From a virus, in the IMG/VR virus record IMGVR_UViG_3300046654_000013, positions 1 to 59,801 of that record: a stretch of DNA of 59,801 nucleotides, one strand, 5' to 3'. The translations under genes were made by a program, and so were the position numbers. Positions 47,841-57,844 of the stretch are shown here, piece after piece. The notes under the pieces are model-generated. The model was not told the DNA's origin. It saw only the letters and a program-made list of their open reading frames with translations, and did not search any database. How positions within the stretch are numbered: the first letter of the stretch is position 1; every line of letters starts with the position of its first letter.

Positions 47841-49439
47841 ATGAGTTTAAATTTAGATCAAATTGTTGACGTAATCGTCAAAGTCACATCGACTGGGGCG
47901 ACAACATCAACATTTAATCAAGGTCTTATTATTGGTACATCGTCCATAATTCCGACGTTGGAACGAGCACGCGAATACACCGAAGCCAGTTCAATGCTGA
48001 CGGATGGATTCACCGTAGACAGTCCAGAATATAAAGCGGCGCTGATGTATTTTAACGCAGATTCACAGCCTAATGTATTGTGGGTTGGCAGACAGGATTT
48101 ATCTGCACTTGTAACGCTTGCGATTAATGCAGGTGGTACAGGATATAACGTAAACGACGTTTTAACAATTACACAGTCTGGCGCGTCGGGTGGCACGGCA
48201 ACGGTAACAGCAATCGATAATGGTTCGATTAGTGGGGTAGCGGTTGATGTTGCAGGTACAGGGTACGCGGTTGGTGACGTTCTTACAATTGTTCAGTCTG
48301 GTGCTACAGGCGGCACGCTGACAGTTACAAGCGTAAATGTTGCAACAGGAGTAACAGGCGTAAGCATTACAACAGCAGGTGCCGATTATAATACTGCAAC
48401 AGGACTTGCGACAACAGTATCGCCAACTGGCGCGACCGGATGCACAATTACGATTACAGCGATTGACGATGGTGCAGTTTCGGCTGTTAGTTTAACAACT
48501 GTTGGCACTGGATATACCGTTGGAACAGGTCTTGCAACTACAGTCGCACCGACTGGCGGTAGTTCTTGCACAATCAATGTTACAGCAATCGGCGAAACCG
48601 CGGTTGATGCAGTATCGAAATGTCGAGCGGCAAGTATGGCATGGTACGCATGTTACGTGTGCGGCGCGGCGCTTGCAGATCACGTTGCGATTGCGGCAAC
48701 GGTTGAATCGATGACACCGAACAGTCAGTATATTTACGATACGCACGACGCAGCGGCAGTAGCAGGTACAGCAGCATCGACAAATGTATTTTATGCACTT
48801 AACGCGGCGGCATATAAACGGTCAATGGGTATTTATTCAACGACAAACTACGCAGGTGCAGCGTTACTTGGCGAAGCCATGGGACTTACTACACTGCTTG
48901 AAAATTCCGCGTACACGATGAAGTTTAAAACGCTTACAGGTGTTACGGTTGAACCGATTACGCAAACACAGGTAACAAACATCGAAAAATATTATGGCAA
49001 TGTATACGTAAATTATGCAGCTGAATATAATATTTTTGAGCAAGGTTATGTTTCGAATGGATATTATTTCGATCAGATTTTGTTCCGTGATGTTTTGCAA
49101 AATTATATCCAGATTGAAGTTATGAATTTGCTTGTATCAAACAGCAAGATCGCGCTTACAGACGCAGGTGTTACAGCAATTATGAACGTTGTAAATACAC
49201 AGTGCTCTGCTCTGCAGTCAATTGGCTACATTGCACCTAGTGGAACGTGGGACGGTGTTGCAGTACTGAATCTTAAATACGGTGATACAATGGCAAATGG
49301 ATATTTAACACAGGCTAGAAAAGTTAGTACGCTGACGACTTCGCAAAGAATTGCCAGACAGTCACCACCGATCTACGTTGCACTGGTTGAAGCGTCTGCT
49401 ATTCATAGCGTGACGATTGCCGTATACGTACAATCATGA
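47841..49439 (+). CDS. Tail sheath protein (DUF3383-like) with inserted repeat domain
   Basis: Protein of 532 residues, RBS TAGGAGGTAATGTA. LIIGTSSIIPTLERAREYTEASSMLTDGF and C-terminal GDTMANGYLTQARKVSTLTTSQRIARQSPPI are DUF3383 sheath features. Residues about 90-255 hold four GG(T)GYxVGDVLT-type repeats that split the sheath core and likely form an outer decoration. It is the contractile part of the tail. Confidence 0.85.
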   Translation: MSLNLDQIVDVIVKVTSTGATTSTFNQGLIIGTSSIIPTLERAREYTEASSMLTDGFTVDSPEYKAALMYFNADSQPNVLWVGRQDLSALVTLAINAGGTGYNVNDVLTITQSGASGGTATVTAIDNGSISGVAVDVAGTGYAVGDVLTIVQSGATGGTLTVTSVNVATGVTGVSITTAGADYNTATGLATTVSPTGATGCTITITAIDDGAVSAVSLTTVGTGYTVGTGLATTVAPTGGSSCTINVTAIGETAVDAVSKCRAASMAWYACYVCGAALADHVAIAATVESMTPNSQYIYDTHDAAAVAGTAASTNVFYALNAAAYKRSMGIYSTTNYAGAALLGEAMGLTTLLENSAYTMKFKTLTGVTVEPITQTQVTNIEKYYGNVYVNYAAEYNIFEQGYVSNGYYFDQILFRDVLQNYIQIEVMNLLVSNSKIALTDAGVTAIMNVVNTQCSALQSIGYIAPSGTWDGVAVLNLKYGDTMANGYLTQARKVSTLTTSQRIARQSPPIYVALVEASAIHSVTIAVYVQS

Positions 49440-49969
49440 GTACGGTAATAGATTTTTTAGAAACTGCCATTGCGGGGAAAATAACAAGTTTATTATCCTC
49501 GTCTGGGGCGGCAACTTATTCGTTCAAAAACTTAAACGGTGTGTTTGCTCATACATCAGCAGGAACTTACACGTTCGGCGGTGCTGAAAATCGCGGCATA
49601 AACCAAATAACAGTGTCGTATTTAGCCGAAAATACCGTACAGGATATAAGTGTTGACGGCGGTATATTTGTTCTGCCAACGCCAATTTGGAACGGCATGG
49701 TAACAATTGATGTTATGCAAACATCGTTATTTAATCAGTTTTTGTTAAGTTGGTATAACACGATACGAACCGAAGCGACGCAGTCCACTCCCAGTTGGGA
49801 TAATTGGGCAAATGCATCGATGTTGCTTGTAAAAACAGATTCGTTGCTATCAACAACAACAACACATACAATTACAGGGATTAGCCCGCAAAAACGACCA
49901 GACGAAACATTTGCCGCGCAAGGCGGTAATGTTGTTTGGAACTTAATGGCGGCTAATATCACAAGCTAG
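49436..49969 (+). CDS. Tail tube protein paralogue 1 (DUF3277-like)
   Basis: Protein of 177 residues. ATYSFKNLNGVFAHTSAGTYTFGG and HTITGISPQKRPDETFAAQGGNVVWNL align block by block with the next gene, but with an extra 25-residue N-terminus. A second tube-like protein may cap the tube, or form part of it. Confidence 0.75.
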   Translation: MSTVIDFLETAIAGKITSLLSSSGAATYSFKNLNGVFAHTSAGTYTFGGAENRGINQITVSYLAENTVQDISVDGGIFVLPTPIWNGMVTIDVMQTSLFNQFLLSWYNTIRTEATQSTPSWDNWANASMLLVKTDSLLSTTTTHTITGISPQKRPDETFAAQGGNVVWNLMAANITS

Positions 49970-49980
49970 GAGGTTATATA

Positions 49981-50430
49981 GTGAAAGGAACATACAGTTT
50001 TCGTAACATAACAGGAGCATTTACACATACTCTTGGTGGCGCATACACGTTTGAAGGTCAGCAAGGTATTGGCACAATAACAATCCATATGACAACTGAA
50101 AAATCAGCACAGACAGTTGCGGCAGATGGATTTGTGCAAACATCGTTTGTTGCAGGAGATAACGGGACGCTGACTATTCAGACGCCGCAGACTTCTGATT
50201 TTAACGTATTTTTGCTAAACTGGTTTAATGATGTTAAGACAGCCGCAAAAGCTGGTGACGCATCCGCGTGGGCGACAGGAACTATGCTTATGCGTGACAC
50301 TTTAAACAACGTTACGCATGTAATTACCGGCATAAGCCCACAAAACATGCCAGACAAGCCATATGCGGCTCAAGGCGGCGAAGTAACGTGGGTATTGCAA
50401 GCGGCAGATATACAGAGTGAAAACGTTTAA
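49981..50430 (+). CDS. Tail tube protein paralogue 2 (DUF3277-like)
   Basis: Protein of 149 residues, GTG start behind TAGGAGGTTATATA. TYSFRNITGAFTHTLGGAYTFEG and HVITGISPQNMPDKPYAAQGGEVTWVLQ are DUF3277 features. This copy has the standard length, so it is the probable main tube subunit. Confidence 0.82.
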   Translation: MKGTYSFRNITGAFTHTLGGAYTFEGQQGIGTITIHMTTEKSAQTVAADGFVQTSFVAGDNGTLTIQTPQTSDFNVFLLNWFNDVKTAAKAGDASAWATGTMLMRDTLNNVTHVITGISPQNMPDKPYAAQGGEVTWVLQAADIQSENV

Positions 50431-50448
50431 TAAAAGGAGATCGCAATA

Positions 50449-51083
50449 ATGGACTTAACAAAAGATTTTGAGTTTAGAGGAGCAAAATATCAGATCAGCA
50501 AGTTGCCTTGTGCTGATTCGATGTGGCTTATCATGCAAATTATACAAAAGGCAATGCCGTCGATGATCGAAGATCAAATGAAATTTCCGCTGGCAGAAGC
50601 ACCAATTGTAAAAGAACGCCCAGAAATGACTCGTGATGATATGGCGGAAATTATGAAAACATGTTTTAAAGCTGTAAAGCAGTATAAAGTAACTGGAGAC
50701 CAAGAGGTACCGATGCCGATATTGCTTAAAAATGGAGCATACAATCCGTTTTTTGCAAGCCTTGAATACGATATTATTGCAACAGCGGCATTGGTGGCAA
50801 ACGTGCTAATGTTTAATGTGCAAAGTTTTTTCGAAGAAGGGGCATTACAAGAACTCGTACAGAGTCTATCGGGTTTGTCCCTTGCGAATATATTACCCTC
50901 AACGGATACCTCTGGGCTCCAGTAGCTTGCAAAGAATGGCAACAGCATGAATTACGTGATGGCACGTATACGATTGATGACTTGCAGGATTGGCACGAAA
51001 TGAACGACGTTAGAAATGAAAATCAAGATCGATACAATCAGGCAGTCGCAATTAAGAATGCAGCAAATAAAGGAGGCGCGTAG
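50449..51083 (+). CDS. Tail assembly chaperone with -1 frameshift (short form ends 50925)
   Basis: The zero frame (158 residues) ends in TAG 50923-50925. T TTT TTC at 50826-50832 is in phase. A -1 slip enters a frame open for 84 codons to TAG 51081-51083, giving YITLNGYLWAPVACKEWQQHELRDG... . This is the G/GT arrangement of tail chaperones that guide tape-measure assembly. Position directly before the tape measure confirms it. Confidence 0.85.
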
Positions 51084-51086
51084 CAG

Positions 51087-53051
51087 ATGGATATGAATGT
51101 TATTAAAAGTTATTTAGTCCAGCTTGGCGCAAAAATCGACGATACTAGCTGGAACCAAACGGTTGGAAAAGTAAAAGAACTTGAAAAAACGATTGAAACT
51201 GTTACGTCGTCCATGTCAAAATCGTTTACAACTGCATCGTCTGCCATCACAGGCGCGCTTATTGGCGTAACAACTGCCACTGGTGGACTGCTTGACCATG
51301 TATCGCAACTTGATATGGGTTACCAAAAATTTGCTCTCAGCATGTATATGTCGACGAAGCAAGCCAAAGAATTAAAAATTGTCACAGATGCAATGGGCGA
51401 AAATATTAATGATATTGCATGGATACCAGAACTTCGACAACGGTATATGTCGCTGATGCAAGAAACACAGACACTTGAAGCACAGATACCGGGTGGCGGC
51501 GAAGCAATGATGCGTGGTATTCGCAATATAAGATTTGAATTTACACGGTTAAAGGTCGAAGCAACGTACGCCTTACAATGGATTGCAATGCATATTATAA
51601 ACGACTTAAATGGGCCATTATTTAATTTTAAAGGCGGTATTCACGAGTTAAACGACTGGATTGTAAGTAATATGCCAGTATGGACAAAAAAAGTTGCAGA
51701 TTTTTTTGTTAAGTTTGCGACGGATATATGGAAACTGGTTCCCGACATTGAAAAATTAATTGATTGGTTTAAGAAAATACCAGATATTTTAAAAAAAGTA
51801 AGTGACGGTTTTAAAAATTCCAGTAACGTAATTATAGAATTTGGTGCAATATTTCTTGGAGTTATGCGAGGACTTAGCTTGCCACTATCGCTGTTCGCAG
51901 GATTAATCGCTGGCGTAATAATGCATTTAGGTAAAATACAAGGAACAAATAGCATGTGGCAAGATTTTGTTGACCTTGTAAAAAACGCTACGGATGGCTT
52001 CGACAATTTCACAAACGAAGTTGCAATATCATTAGAAAAAAATGGAGCCATTGACGCAATAATAAAAGCGTTTCATGATTGGGGCAACGCGCTAAGCGAT
52101 ATTAATAAAGGGTTAACTTCGGCGTTAAAAAGTTTAGGATTATTAGGTCAGCGTAAGGGAATCGGTGAAATGATTGCCGATGAATTTTCGCATGCTGCAG
52201 TCCAGATTGCAAAAACAGCAAGTTTTCTTGCACATTTATTTTCCGCACTAGGCAAAGCATTGTCTGGAGATTTGACGGGAGCGGTATCGGAATTAAAGCT
52301 TGCTGGAAAAGATTTTTCTGCGGCTACAAGCCAAAACCCTTGGGGGCGTAAAGACAGTGCTGGTAAATCTAGCGGTGGAGGTGGTGGCGGGTCGTCCTCA
52401 AGTGGAAACGAATCAACTGCATGGAATTTTTTCAAAAGCAAAGGATATTCCAGTGACCAAGTATCTGGCATTATTGGTAACCTTATGACCGAATCAAATT
52501 TAGACCCAAATTCAAAATCTGGTGATGGTAGTTACGGTATTGCTCAATGGCGTGGAGGTCGCTTGCAAGGATTGTACGATTTTGCTAGTAAAAATGGTTC
52601 AGACGCAAGTGACATAAATACTCAATTAGCTTACATTGAATACGAATTAAACAATTCTGAATCAAACGCTAAAGCACAACTACAAAATAGTTCGGGTGCA
52701 AAAGACTCTGCTTATGCGTTTTCTAAATACTATGAACGTCCAGCATGGTCTGAAAATCCACAACGGCAAGATAATGCAGCGGATGTTTACGCAAGAAACG
52801 CATCTTACAACCCTTCTCTCATGGCAAAAGCCTCACTCCTAAGCAACTACAATGTCGGCACAGGCGCAAATGCCGCAAGCAGCATTGACCAGAGCACAAC
52901 TACAGGAAATATTATTATAAATATTACAGAGCCGGGCGCAAATCAAGATCAGATTAAAAGTGCAGTTATGACCGCGATAAAACAGGCAAACAACAAATCA
53001 AATGCGCGAATGATTGATAACTTTGCAGGAGTCGGGGTGACAATGGTATGA
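51087..53051 (+). CDS. Tape measure protein with C-terminal tail lysozyme domain
   Basis: Protein of 654 residues, RBS AAAGGAGGCGCGTAG. The N-terminus is helical; hydrophobic stretches lie near 60, 255 and 275. After a Gly/Ser linker (SGGGGGGSSSS near 430), residues 445-590 form a phage tail lysozyme domain (KGYSSDQVSGIIGNLMTESNLDPN, DGSYGIAQWRGGR). It sets tail length and cuts peptidoglycan during entry. Confidence 0.88.
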   Translation: MDMNVIKSYLVQLGAKIDDTSWNQTVGKVKELEKTIETVTSSMSKSFTTASSAITGALIGVTTATGGLLDHVSQLDMGYQKFALSMYMSTKQAKELKIVTDAMGENINDIAWIPELRQRYMSLMQETQTLEAQIPGGGEAMMRGIRNIRFEFTRLKVEATYALQWIAMHIINDLNGPLFNFKGGIHELNDWIVSNMPVWTKKVADFFVKFATDIWKLVPDIEKLIDWFKKIPDILKKVSDGFKNSSNVIIEFGAIFLGVMRGLSLPLSLFAGLIAGVIMHLGKIQGTNSMWQDFVDLVKNATDGFDNFTNEVAISLEKNGAIDAIIKAFHDWGNALSDINKGLTSALKSLGLLGQRKGIGEMIADEFSHAAVQIAKTASFLAHLFSALGKALSGDLTGAVSELKLAGKDFSAATSQNPWGRKDSAGKSSGGGGGGSSSSGNESTAWNFFKSKGYSSDQVSGIIGNLMTESNLDPNSKSGDGSYGIAQWRGGRLQGLYDFASKNGSDASDINTQLAYIEYELNNSESNAKAQLQNSSGAKDSAYAFSKYYERPAWSENPQRQDNAADVYARNASYNPSLMAKASLLSNYNVGTGANAASSIDQSTTTGNIIINITEPGANQDQIKSAVMTAIKQANNKSNARMIDNFAGVGVTMV

Positions 53052-53698
53052 GTTTAATATCAACGGTTAGCAAGGCATATTCAAGCTATAACTTGTATAA
53101 ACTTCTTACCAATACAACGACTAATAATGTTTCATTGTCGTCCGTGGTAACGCCGTGGCAACCTACACAATGGAAAGGGTTGCCGTCCGATGAAGCAACT
53201 TTAATCGGAGTTAAAACTGGTATTTTTGACAGCAACAACTCAAATTATTATTTTTTTGATGCAGTATTCCATGAAACACATGTTTCAAGTGTTCGCATGA
53301 CAGAACATCCAGTACAGACAGGGGCAAACATCGTTGACCATGCGTATATGATGCCTTTAAAATTATCGCTTGAAATTGGTATGTCGGACGCTATGCAGTC
53401 GCTAGTAAAAACCGAATGGACAGGAAGTTATACTAAGTCGGTATCGGCATATCAAAAATTAAAAGAATTGCAGTCAAATCGACTGCCGTTAACGGTTCAC
53501 ACGCGATTAAATAAATATGAAAATATGGTTATTGATACGATAACCGTAGATGATACGTACAAAACGTATGCTGGACTAAGAGCGACTATAAATATGACGC
53601 AACTATTAGTGGCTGTAATCGCTACAGTCGCCACCAGCACGGACGGACAGACAACAGATAGCACAAACACCGGAACTGTTACGGCGACGGAGGTTTAA
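53048..53698 (+). CDS. Baseplate protein (Dit-like)
   Basis: Protein of 216 residues. FFDAVFHETHVSSVRMTEHPVQTGANIVDHAYMMPLKLSLEIGMSDAM is the signature of Dit-like baseplate proteins in this tail type (DUF6046-like). Confidence 0.7.
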   Translation: MSLISTVSKAYSSYNLYKLLTNTTTNNVSLSSVVTPWQPTQWKGLPSDEATLIGVKTGIFDSNNSNYYFFDAVFHETHVSSVRMTEHPVQTGANIVDHAYMMPLKLSLEIGMSDAMQSLVKTEWTGSYTKSVSAYQKLKELQSNRLPLTVHTRLNKYENMVIDTITVDDTYKTYAGLRATINMTQLLVAVIATVATSTDGQTTDSTNTGTVTATEV

Positions 53699-53700
53699 AC

Positions 53701-54027
53701 ATGTCAAAAACATACACAATACCACTTACAAACGATCCTAACAATACTTTAAAATTTGCAATTACAATTGGCAAAACGTCGTATACGCTAAGCTTGTTTT
53801 TAGCTTATAATACTGTTGCTGGATATTGGACGATGACTGTTAGCGACGCTAAAACATCGACTGTTTTGCTGTCATCGATACCATTATTGACTGGATGCAA
53901 TTTACTTAAACAATACGCATATATGGGCTTGGGTGAAGCATATATCGTAAATATCGATAATAATTCAAACGACTCTCCAAATAACACAAATCTAGGAACC
54001 GCGTTTGTTTTAAGGTGGGTTGGCTAA
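53701..54027 (+). CDS. Baseplate plug protein (Pam3 gp18-like)
   Basis: Protein of 108 residues, all beta. TIPLTNDPNNTLKFAITIGKTSYTLSLFLAYN and GLGEAYIVNID fit the small plug protein between tube and hub described for phage Pam3. Confidence 0.65.
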   Translation: MSKTYTIPLTNDPNNTLKFAITIGKTSYTLSLFLAYNTVAGYWTMTVSDAKTSTVLLSSIPLLTGCNLLKQYAYMGLGEAYIVNIDNNSNDSPNNTNLGTAFVLRWVG

Positions 54028-54974
54028 TGGCTACAATAGATTTAAGCAACGCCTATTATGGGCGCAAATGGCAAATATTAATAGCACTTGCCAATGGGCA
54101 AACGATTGATGTTACCGATAGCGATTTTGGCGACTATGCTTTACGTGCTCAATTTTCGATTGAACGTCAAGGCTATACGGCGATATCATATGCTGACGTA
54201 ATATTGTATAATTTATCGGCTGAATATGATAATTTAATTGGATCACAAACTAGTGGGATGGTCGTTATTAACGCAGGATATGTCAGTGGAGCATACGGAC
54301 AAATATTTGTAGGACAGATATTCCAGATATTACGCGACAGAGAAAATGTTGTTGATTACAGACTTACCCTGCACTGCGTAGACGGACACGGCATATATAA
54401 TAATAATGTGTCTGCGTTTACTGCCGCTGCAGGGCTAACTCAACAGCAACAGATTTATAATGTGTGCGCTAATGCAAAATCGGCAATTACCGTTGGAACA
54501 ATTACGGAAGATTTAGACAGTACGGCGTTACCGCGCGGAAAAGTATTTTTCGGTGAGCCAAAGAAGTATTTAAAGCAGATTGCAGCGCAAAATAATGCAC
54601 AATTTTACGTAGACGCAAGTCAAGTAAACATCACAAAATTTACAGACGCGCCCACGGAAATGATAACGGTATCACCATCAACAGGTTTAATTGGATACCC
54701 ACAGCAAATACCATATGGGGTTAATATGACAATTTTACTAAATCCAAATATTACAATGGTAAATCCAGCGATGAATATAAAACTTGAGCAAGCGACAATT
54801 CGTGAACAACTAAAACAGATCGGCGTTGCGCCAACGTTGCTTGAGCAAGACGGTATCTACAAGGTCGCAAAGCTTACGCACCGTGGCGATACTCGAGGAA
54901 ATGAATGGTACACTGAAATTACAGGTATTATTACGCAAGGTATGATACCGTTTAATATGACGAATCCAAATTAG
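54027..54974 (+). CDS. Baseplate hub protein
   Basis: Protein of 315 residues from ATG 54027 overlapping previous TAA. LRAQFSIERQGYTAISYADVILYNLSAEYDNLI and YVDASQVNITKF are typical of gp27-like hub proteins. Ends in TAG. Confidence 0.75.
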   Translation: MATIDLSNAYYGRKWQILIALANGQTIDVTDSDFGDYALRAQFSIERQGYTAISYADVILYNLSAEYDNLIGSQTSGMVVINAGYVSGAYGQIFVGQIFQILRDRENVVDYRLTLHCVDGHGIYNNNVSAFTAAAGLTQQQQIYNVCANAKSAITVGTITEDLDSTALPRGKVFFGEPKKYLKQIAAQNNAQFYVDASQVNITKFTDAPTEMITVSPSTGLIGYPQQIPYGVNMTILLNPNITMVNPAMNIKLEQATIREQLKQIGVAPTLLEQDGIYKVAKLTHRGDTRGNEWYTEITGIITQGMIPFNMTNPN

Positions 54975-54985
54975 GACGTGATAAT

Positions 54986-55636
54986 ATGGACGCAATACAA
55001 AGTTCGGTCGGGGCAACAATGCCGACACCGGAAGAAGTTTTTCATAAAGCATTAAGCAATTTATCGTTTGAAATGCGTGTTGCAATGCCGGGTATTATCG
55101 AAAGTTGGAACCCGACAACGCAAACCGCAAGCGTAAAATTAACACTACGCGAAAAATTAAATATTAACGGAAATCCATCGTGGACAGAAATACCGATGCT
55201 GGTTGACGTTCCACTCGTTACAATTCGCGGTGGAGGATACTTGATATGCACTGCAATAAATAAAGGTGATGAATGCTGGGTTTGGTTTGCTGACGGGTGC
55301 TTTGATGCAACGTGGCAGTCAAGCGGAGTGCAGAATCAGATTGATAACCGCAGACATGATTTGTCCGATGGATTTTTCATGCCAAGTTTATTTTCTCAGC
55401 CTAAGCGAATATCAAATTATCCAACAACAGGAATACAAATGAGAGACGATGCCGGAAGTACTAAAATAGAAGTTTCCAGCGGATCGATAAATATTACGGC
55501 TGCAACGGGAATAAACATTGCAGGCGGTTCAAATATTGTACTTGGAAGCAACACGACAATTGATGGAAAGAATTTTCTTACGCATCGCCACGGGGGCGTG
55601 CAGAGCGGTGGTAGTTCTACCTCGGGGGTGTTGTAA
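54986..55636 (+). CDS. Baseplate spike protein (Gp138 N-terminal type)
   Basis: Protein of 216 residues. The N-terminal FEMRVAMPGIIESWNPTTQTASVKL is the Gp138 OB-fold. A beta-helix follows, ending in the metal-binding tip FLTHRHGGVQSGGSSTSGVL. It pierces the outer envelope. Confidence 0.85.
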   Translation: MDAIQSSVGATMPTPEEVFHKALSNLSFEMRVAMPGIIESWNPTTQTASVKLTLREKLNINGNPSWTEIPMLVDVPLVTIRGGGYLICTAINKGDECWVWFADGCFDATWQSSGVQNQIDNRRHDLSDGFFMPSLFSQPKRISNYPTTGIQMRDDAGSTKIEVSSGSINITAATGINIAGGSNIVLGSNTTIDGKNFLTHRHGGVQSGGSSTSGVL

Positions 55637-56011
55637 ATGGCAGTAACATCGATAAAATATAGACGACTCGACAGTGACGGCGATTACACATTCGGTCTTG
55701 GCTCACAGGGATTTGTAACAAACACAGAAGCTTGCGCACAAGCAATAAAAACGCGTCTTGAGCTATATGAGGGCGAGTGGTGGGAAGATACTAATACAGG
55801 ATTGCCGTTATGGCAAAAAATACTTGCTTCCCCGGGTTCAAACAAAAATGCAATTGATGTTATTTTGGGCGAGCGAGTATCGGGTACAACAGGCGTCAAG
55901 AAAATAACATCACAATCAGGCGCGTTAAATCGAAAAACACGCGGTTATACATATTCCGCGTACGTCGAAACCGAATGGAGTACTGGCGTTACGATAACAA
56001 CATCAGTATAA
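55637..56011 (+). CDS. Baseplate wedge protein (gp25-like)
   Basis: Protein of 124 residues. FVTNTEACAQAIKTRLELYEGEWWEDTNTGLPLWQKILA is the gp25/DUF2634-type core that anchors the sheath to the baseplate. Confidence 0.75.
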   Translation: MAVTSIKYRRLDSDGDYTFGLGSQGFVTNTEACAQAIKTRLELYEGEWWEDTNTGLPLWQKILASPGSNKNAIDVILGERVSGTTGVKKITSQSGALNRKTRGYTYSAYVETEWSTGVTITTSV

Positions 56012-56026
56012 GAAAGGGGAATAATA

Positions 56027-57202
56027 ATGTCATATACAGCCCCGACAATATCAAGCACAGGCATAACCATACCAACATACACAGATATTATGGATTATTA
56101 TATAACAAATGCAAAAACTATTTTTGGATCAGATATTTATTTAGATACAGACAGCGCCGATTATCAAATGATGTCAATTACAGCATATTTAGCTCACGAC
56201 TGCATGAACGCTGCACAAATGGCATATAACAGTTTTAGAGCTGACTCTGTAGTTGACGTACCGCAAGATAGTTTGTACAAGATAAATGGAATTACACGGC
56301 AAGCACCGTCGTATTCGACATGCACGGTGACCTTAACTGGTACAGCGCAAACCGTTATAACGAATGGCAAAGTAAAAGATAACGCAGGTTATATATGGGA
56401 TTTGCCGACACCAACGACAATTGGAGCAGGTGGAACTGTATCGGTATCGGCAACTTGTGAAACTTTAGGAAATATTTCGGCCACGATTGGCACGATTACA
56501 ATAATTGATACACCAACCGCAGGATGGGCAAGTGTTACAAACAGCGTAGCAGCTTCACCGGGAACTGCACAGGAAACAAATTCTGCATTTAGAACAAGGC
56601 AGACAGAAAGCACGGAGCTACCAGCAGCGGCACTTGTTGCAGGAATATTAAGCGCAATTAACACAATATCGGGCGTCACGAGATCGGCTATTTACGAAAA
56701 CCCTACATCAATAATCGACAGTAACACATTGCCGGCTCATAGTATTGCTTTAGTTGTTGAAGGTGGAACAGACGCAGAAATAGCAACAAATATTTACAAC
56801 AAAAAAACGCCGGGATGCTATACGTACGGAACTACAAGCTATACTTTAGCTGACGTATCAAACAATTCAGTTGTTATAAACTTTTTCAGGCCGACTGCCG
56901 TACCGGCTTATGTTGCGGTTACAATAAAAGAATTATCTGGATACGTTTCTGATATGGCAACAGATATAAAAACTGCAATTGCTGTATATATAAATAATTT
57001 AGGCATCAATGAAGAATTGACAATATCCGGCATGATTGCGTCCGCAATGGCAGTAAATAGTAATTTGTACAAACCATCATTTTCAATAACTGCGCTAACT
57101 GCGGGTATTGTCAGTGGTGAATTGTCTAATGTCGACATAGCATCGGCGTTTAATGAAATGCTTGAAGGTTCGGTTGAAAATATAACCGTAACCGCATCGT
57201 GA
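56027..57202 (+). CDS. Baseplate J-like protein
   Basis: Protein of 391 residues, RBS AAAGGGGAATAATA. ADSVVDVPQDSLYKINGITRQAPSYSTCTVTLTG and APSYS-to-GNISATIGTI regions are features of the baseplate J family. Forms the baseplate wedge ring. Confidence 0.85.
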   Translation: MSYTAPTISSTGITIPTYTDIMDYYITNAKTIFGSDIYLDTDSADYQMMSITAYLAHDCMNAAQMAYNSFRADSVVDVPQDSLYKINGITRQAPSYSTCTVTLTGTAQTVITNGKVKDNAGYIWDLPTPTTIGAGGTVSVSATCETLGNISATIGTITIIDTPTAGWASVTNSVAASPGTAQETNSAFRTRQTESTELPAAALVAGILSAINTISGVTRSAIYENPTSIIDSNTLPAHSIALVVEGGTDAEIATNIYNKKTPGCYTYGTTSYTLADVSNNSVVINFFRPTAVPAYVAVTIKELSGYVSDMATDIKTAIAVYINNLGINEELTISGMIASAMAVNSNLYKPSFSITALTAGIVSGELSNVDIASAFNEMLEGSVENITVTAS

Positions 57203-57211
57203 GGTTGAGCT

Positions 57212-57844
57212 ATGAATAATTTAAGTTATTACACAAACTTGATAACGTCAATGTATAAAACTAAGCCTAAATATATGGCATGGCTTACAGTTTTATTAAC
57301 GCCTTTAAACGATTGCGCTACATTGCTAAACAACATGTACACATATTTTGATATTGACAATGCGACTGGCGTTCAACTAGACTATTTAGGATTGTTAATT
57401 GGACAATCAAGAAAAGTTACAGGATCGGTTACGACAATTGACGAAATTGTAGCCGATATAGATTCTATACAAGACTGGGATACATTAGATACGCCAACTG
57501 GACCTCTGGACGATGATACTTACAGATTTTTGCTAAAAGCAAAAATTATTATGAATACTTGGGATGGTACTATACCATCTTTGCAAAAAAAATGGGAATC
57601 AATTTTTACAGGAACTTTAATAAATATTTATGACAATCAAGACATGTCTATGACAATTACGCTTGGCGGTAATATAACAAATATTAAAAGATGGTTAATT
57701 GTAAATGGCTATATTGTACCACGCCCTGCAGGGGTATTAATAAACTACTACTTCGGCGAATTGCCGATTTTTGGTTATGGACTTGATAACACGATTATTA
57801 GTGGATACAATAAAGGCCACTGGTTTAAGGGAGGTACTAATTAA
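57212..57844 (+). CDS. Baseplate/tail protein (DUF2612-like)
   Basis: Protein of 210 residues. YFDIDNATGVQLDYLGLLIGQSRKV and DDTYRFLLKAKIIMNTWDGT are DUF2612 signatures. It links the wedge to the tail fibres. Confidence 0.82.
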   Translation: MNNLSYYTNLITSMYKTKPKYMAWLTVLLTPLNDCATLLNNMYTYFDIDNATGVQLDYLGLLIGQSRKVTGSVTTIDEIVADIDSIQDWDTLDTPTGPLDDDTYRFLLKAKIIMNTWDGTIPSLQKKWESIFTGTLINIYDNQDMSMTITLGGNITNIKRWLIVNGYIVPRPAGVLINYYFGELPIFGYGLDNTIISGYNKGHWFKGGTN

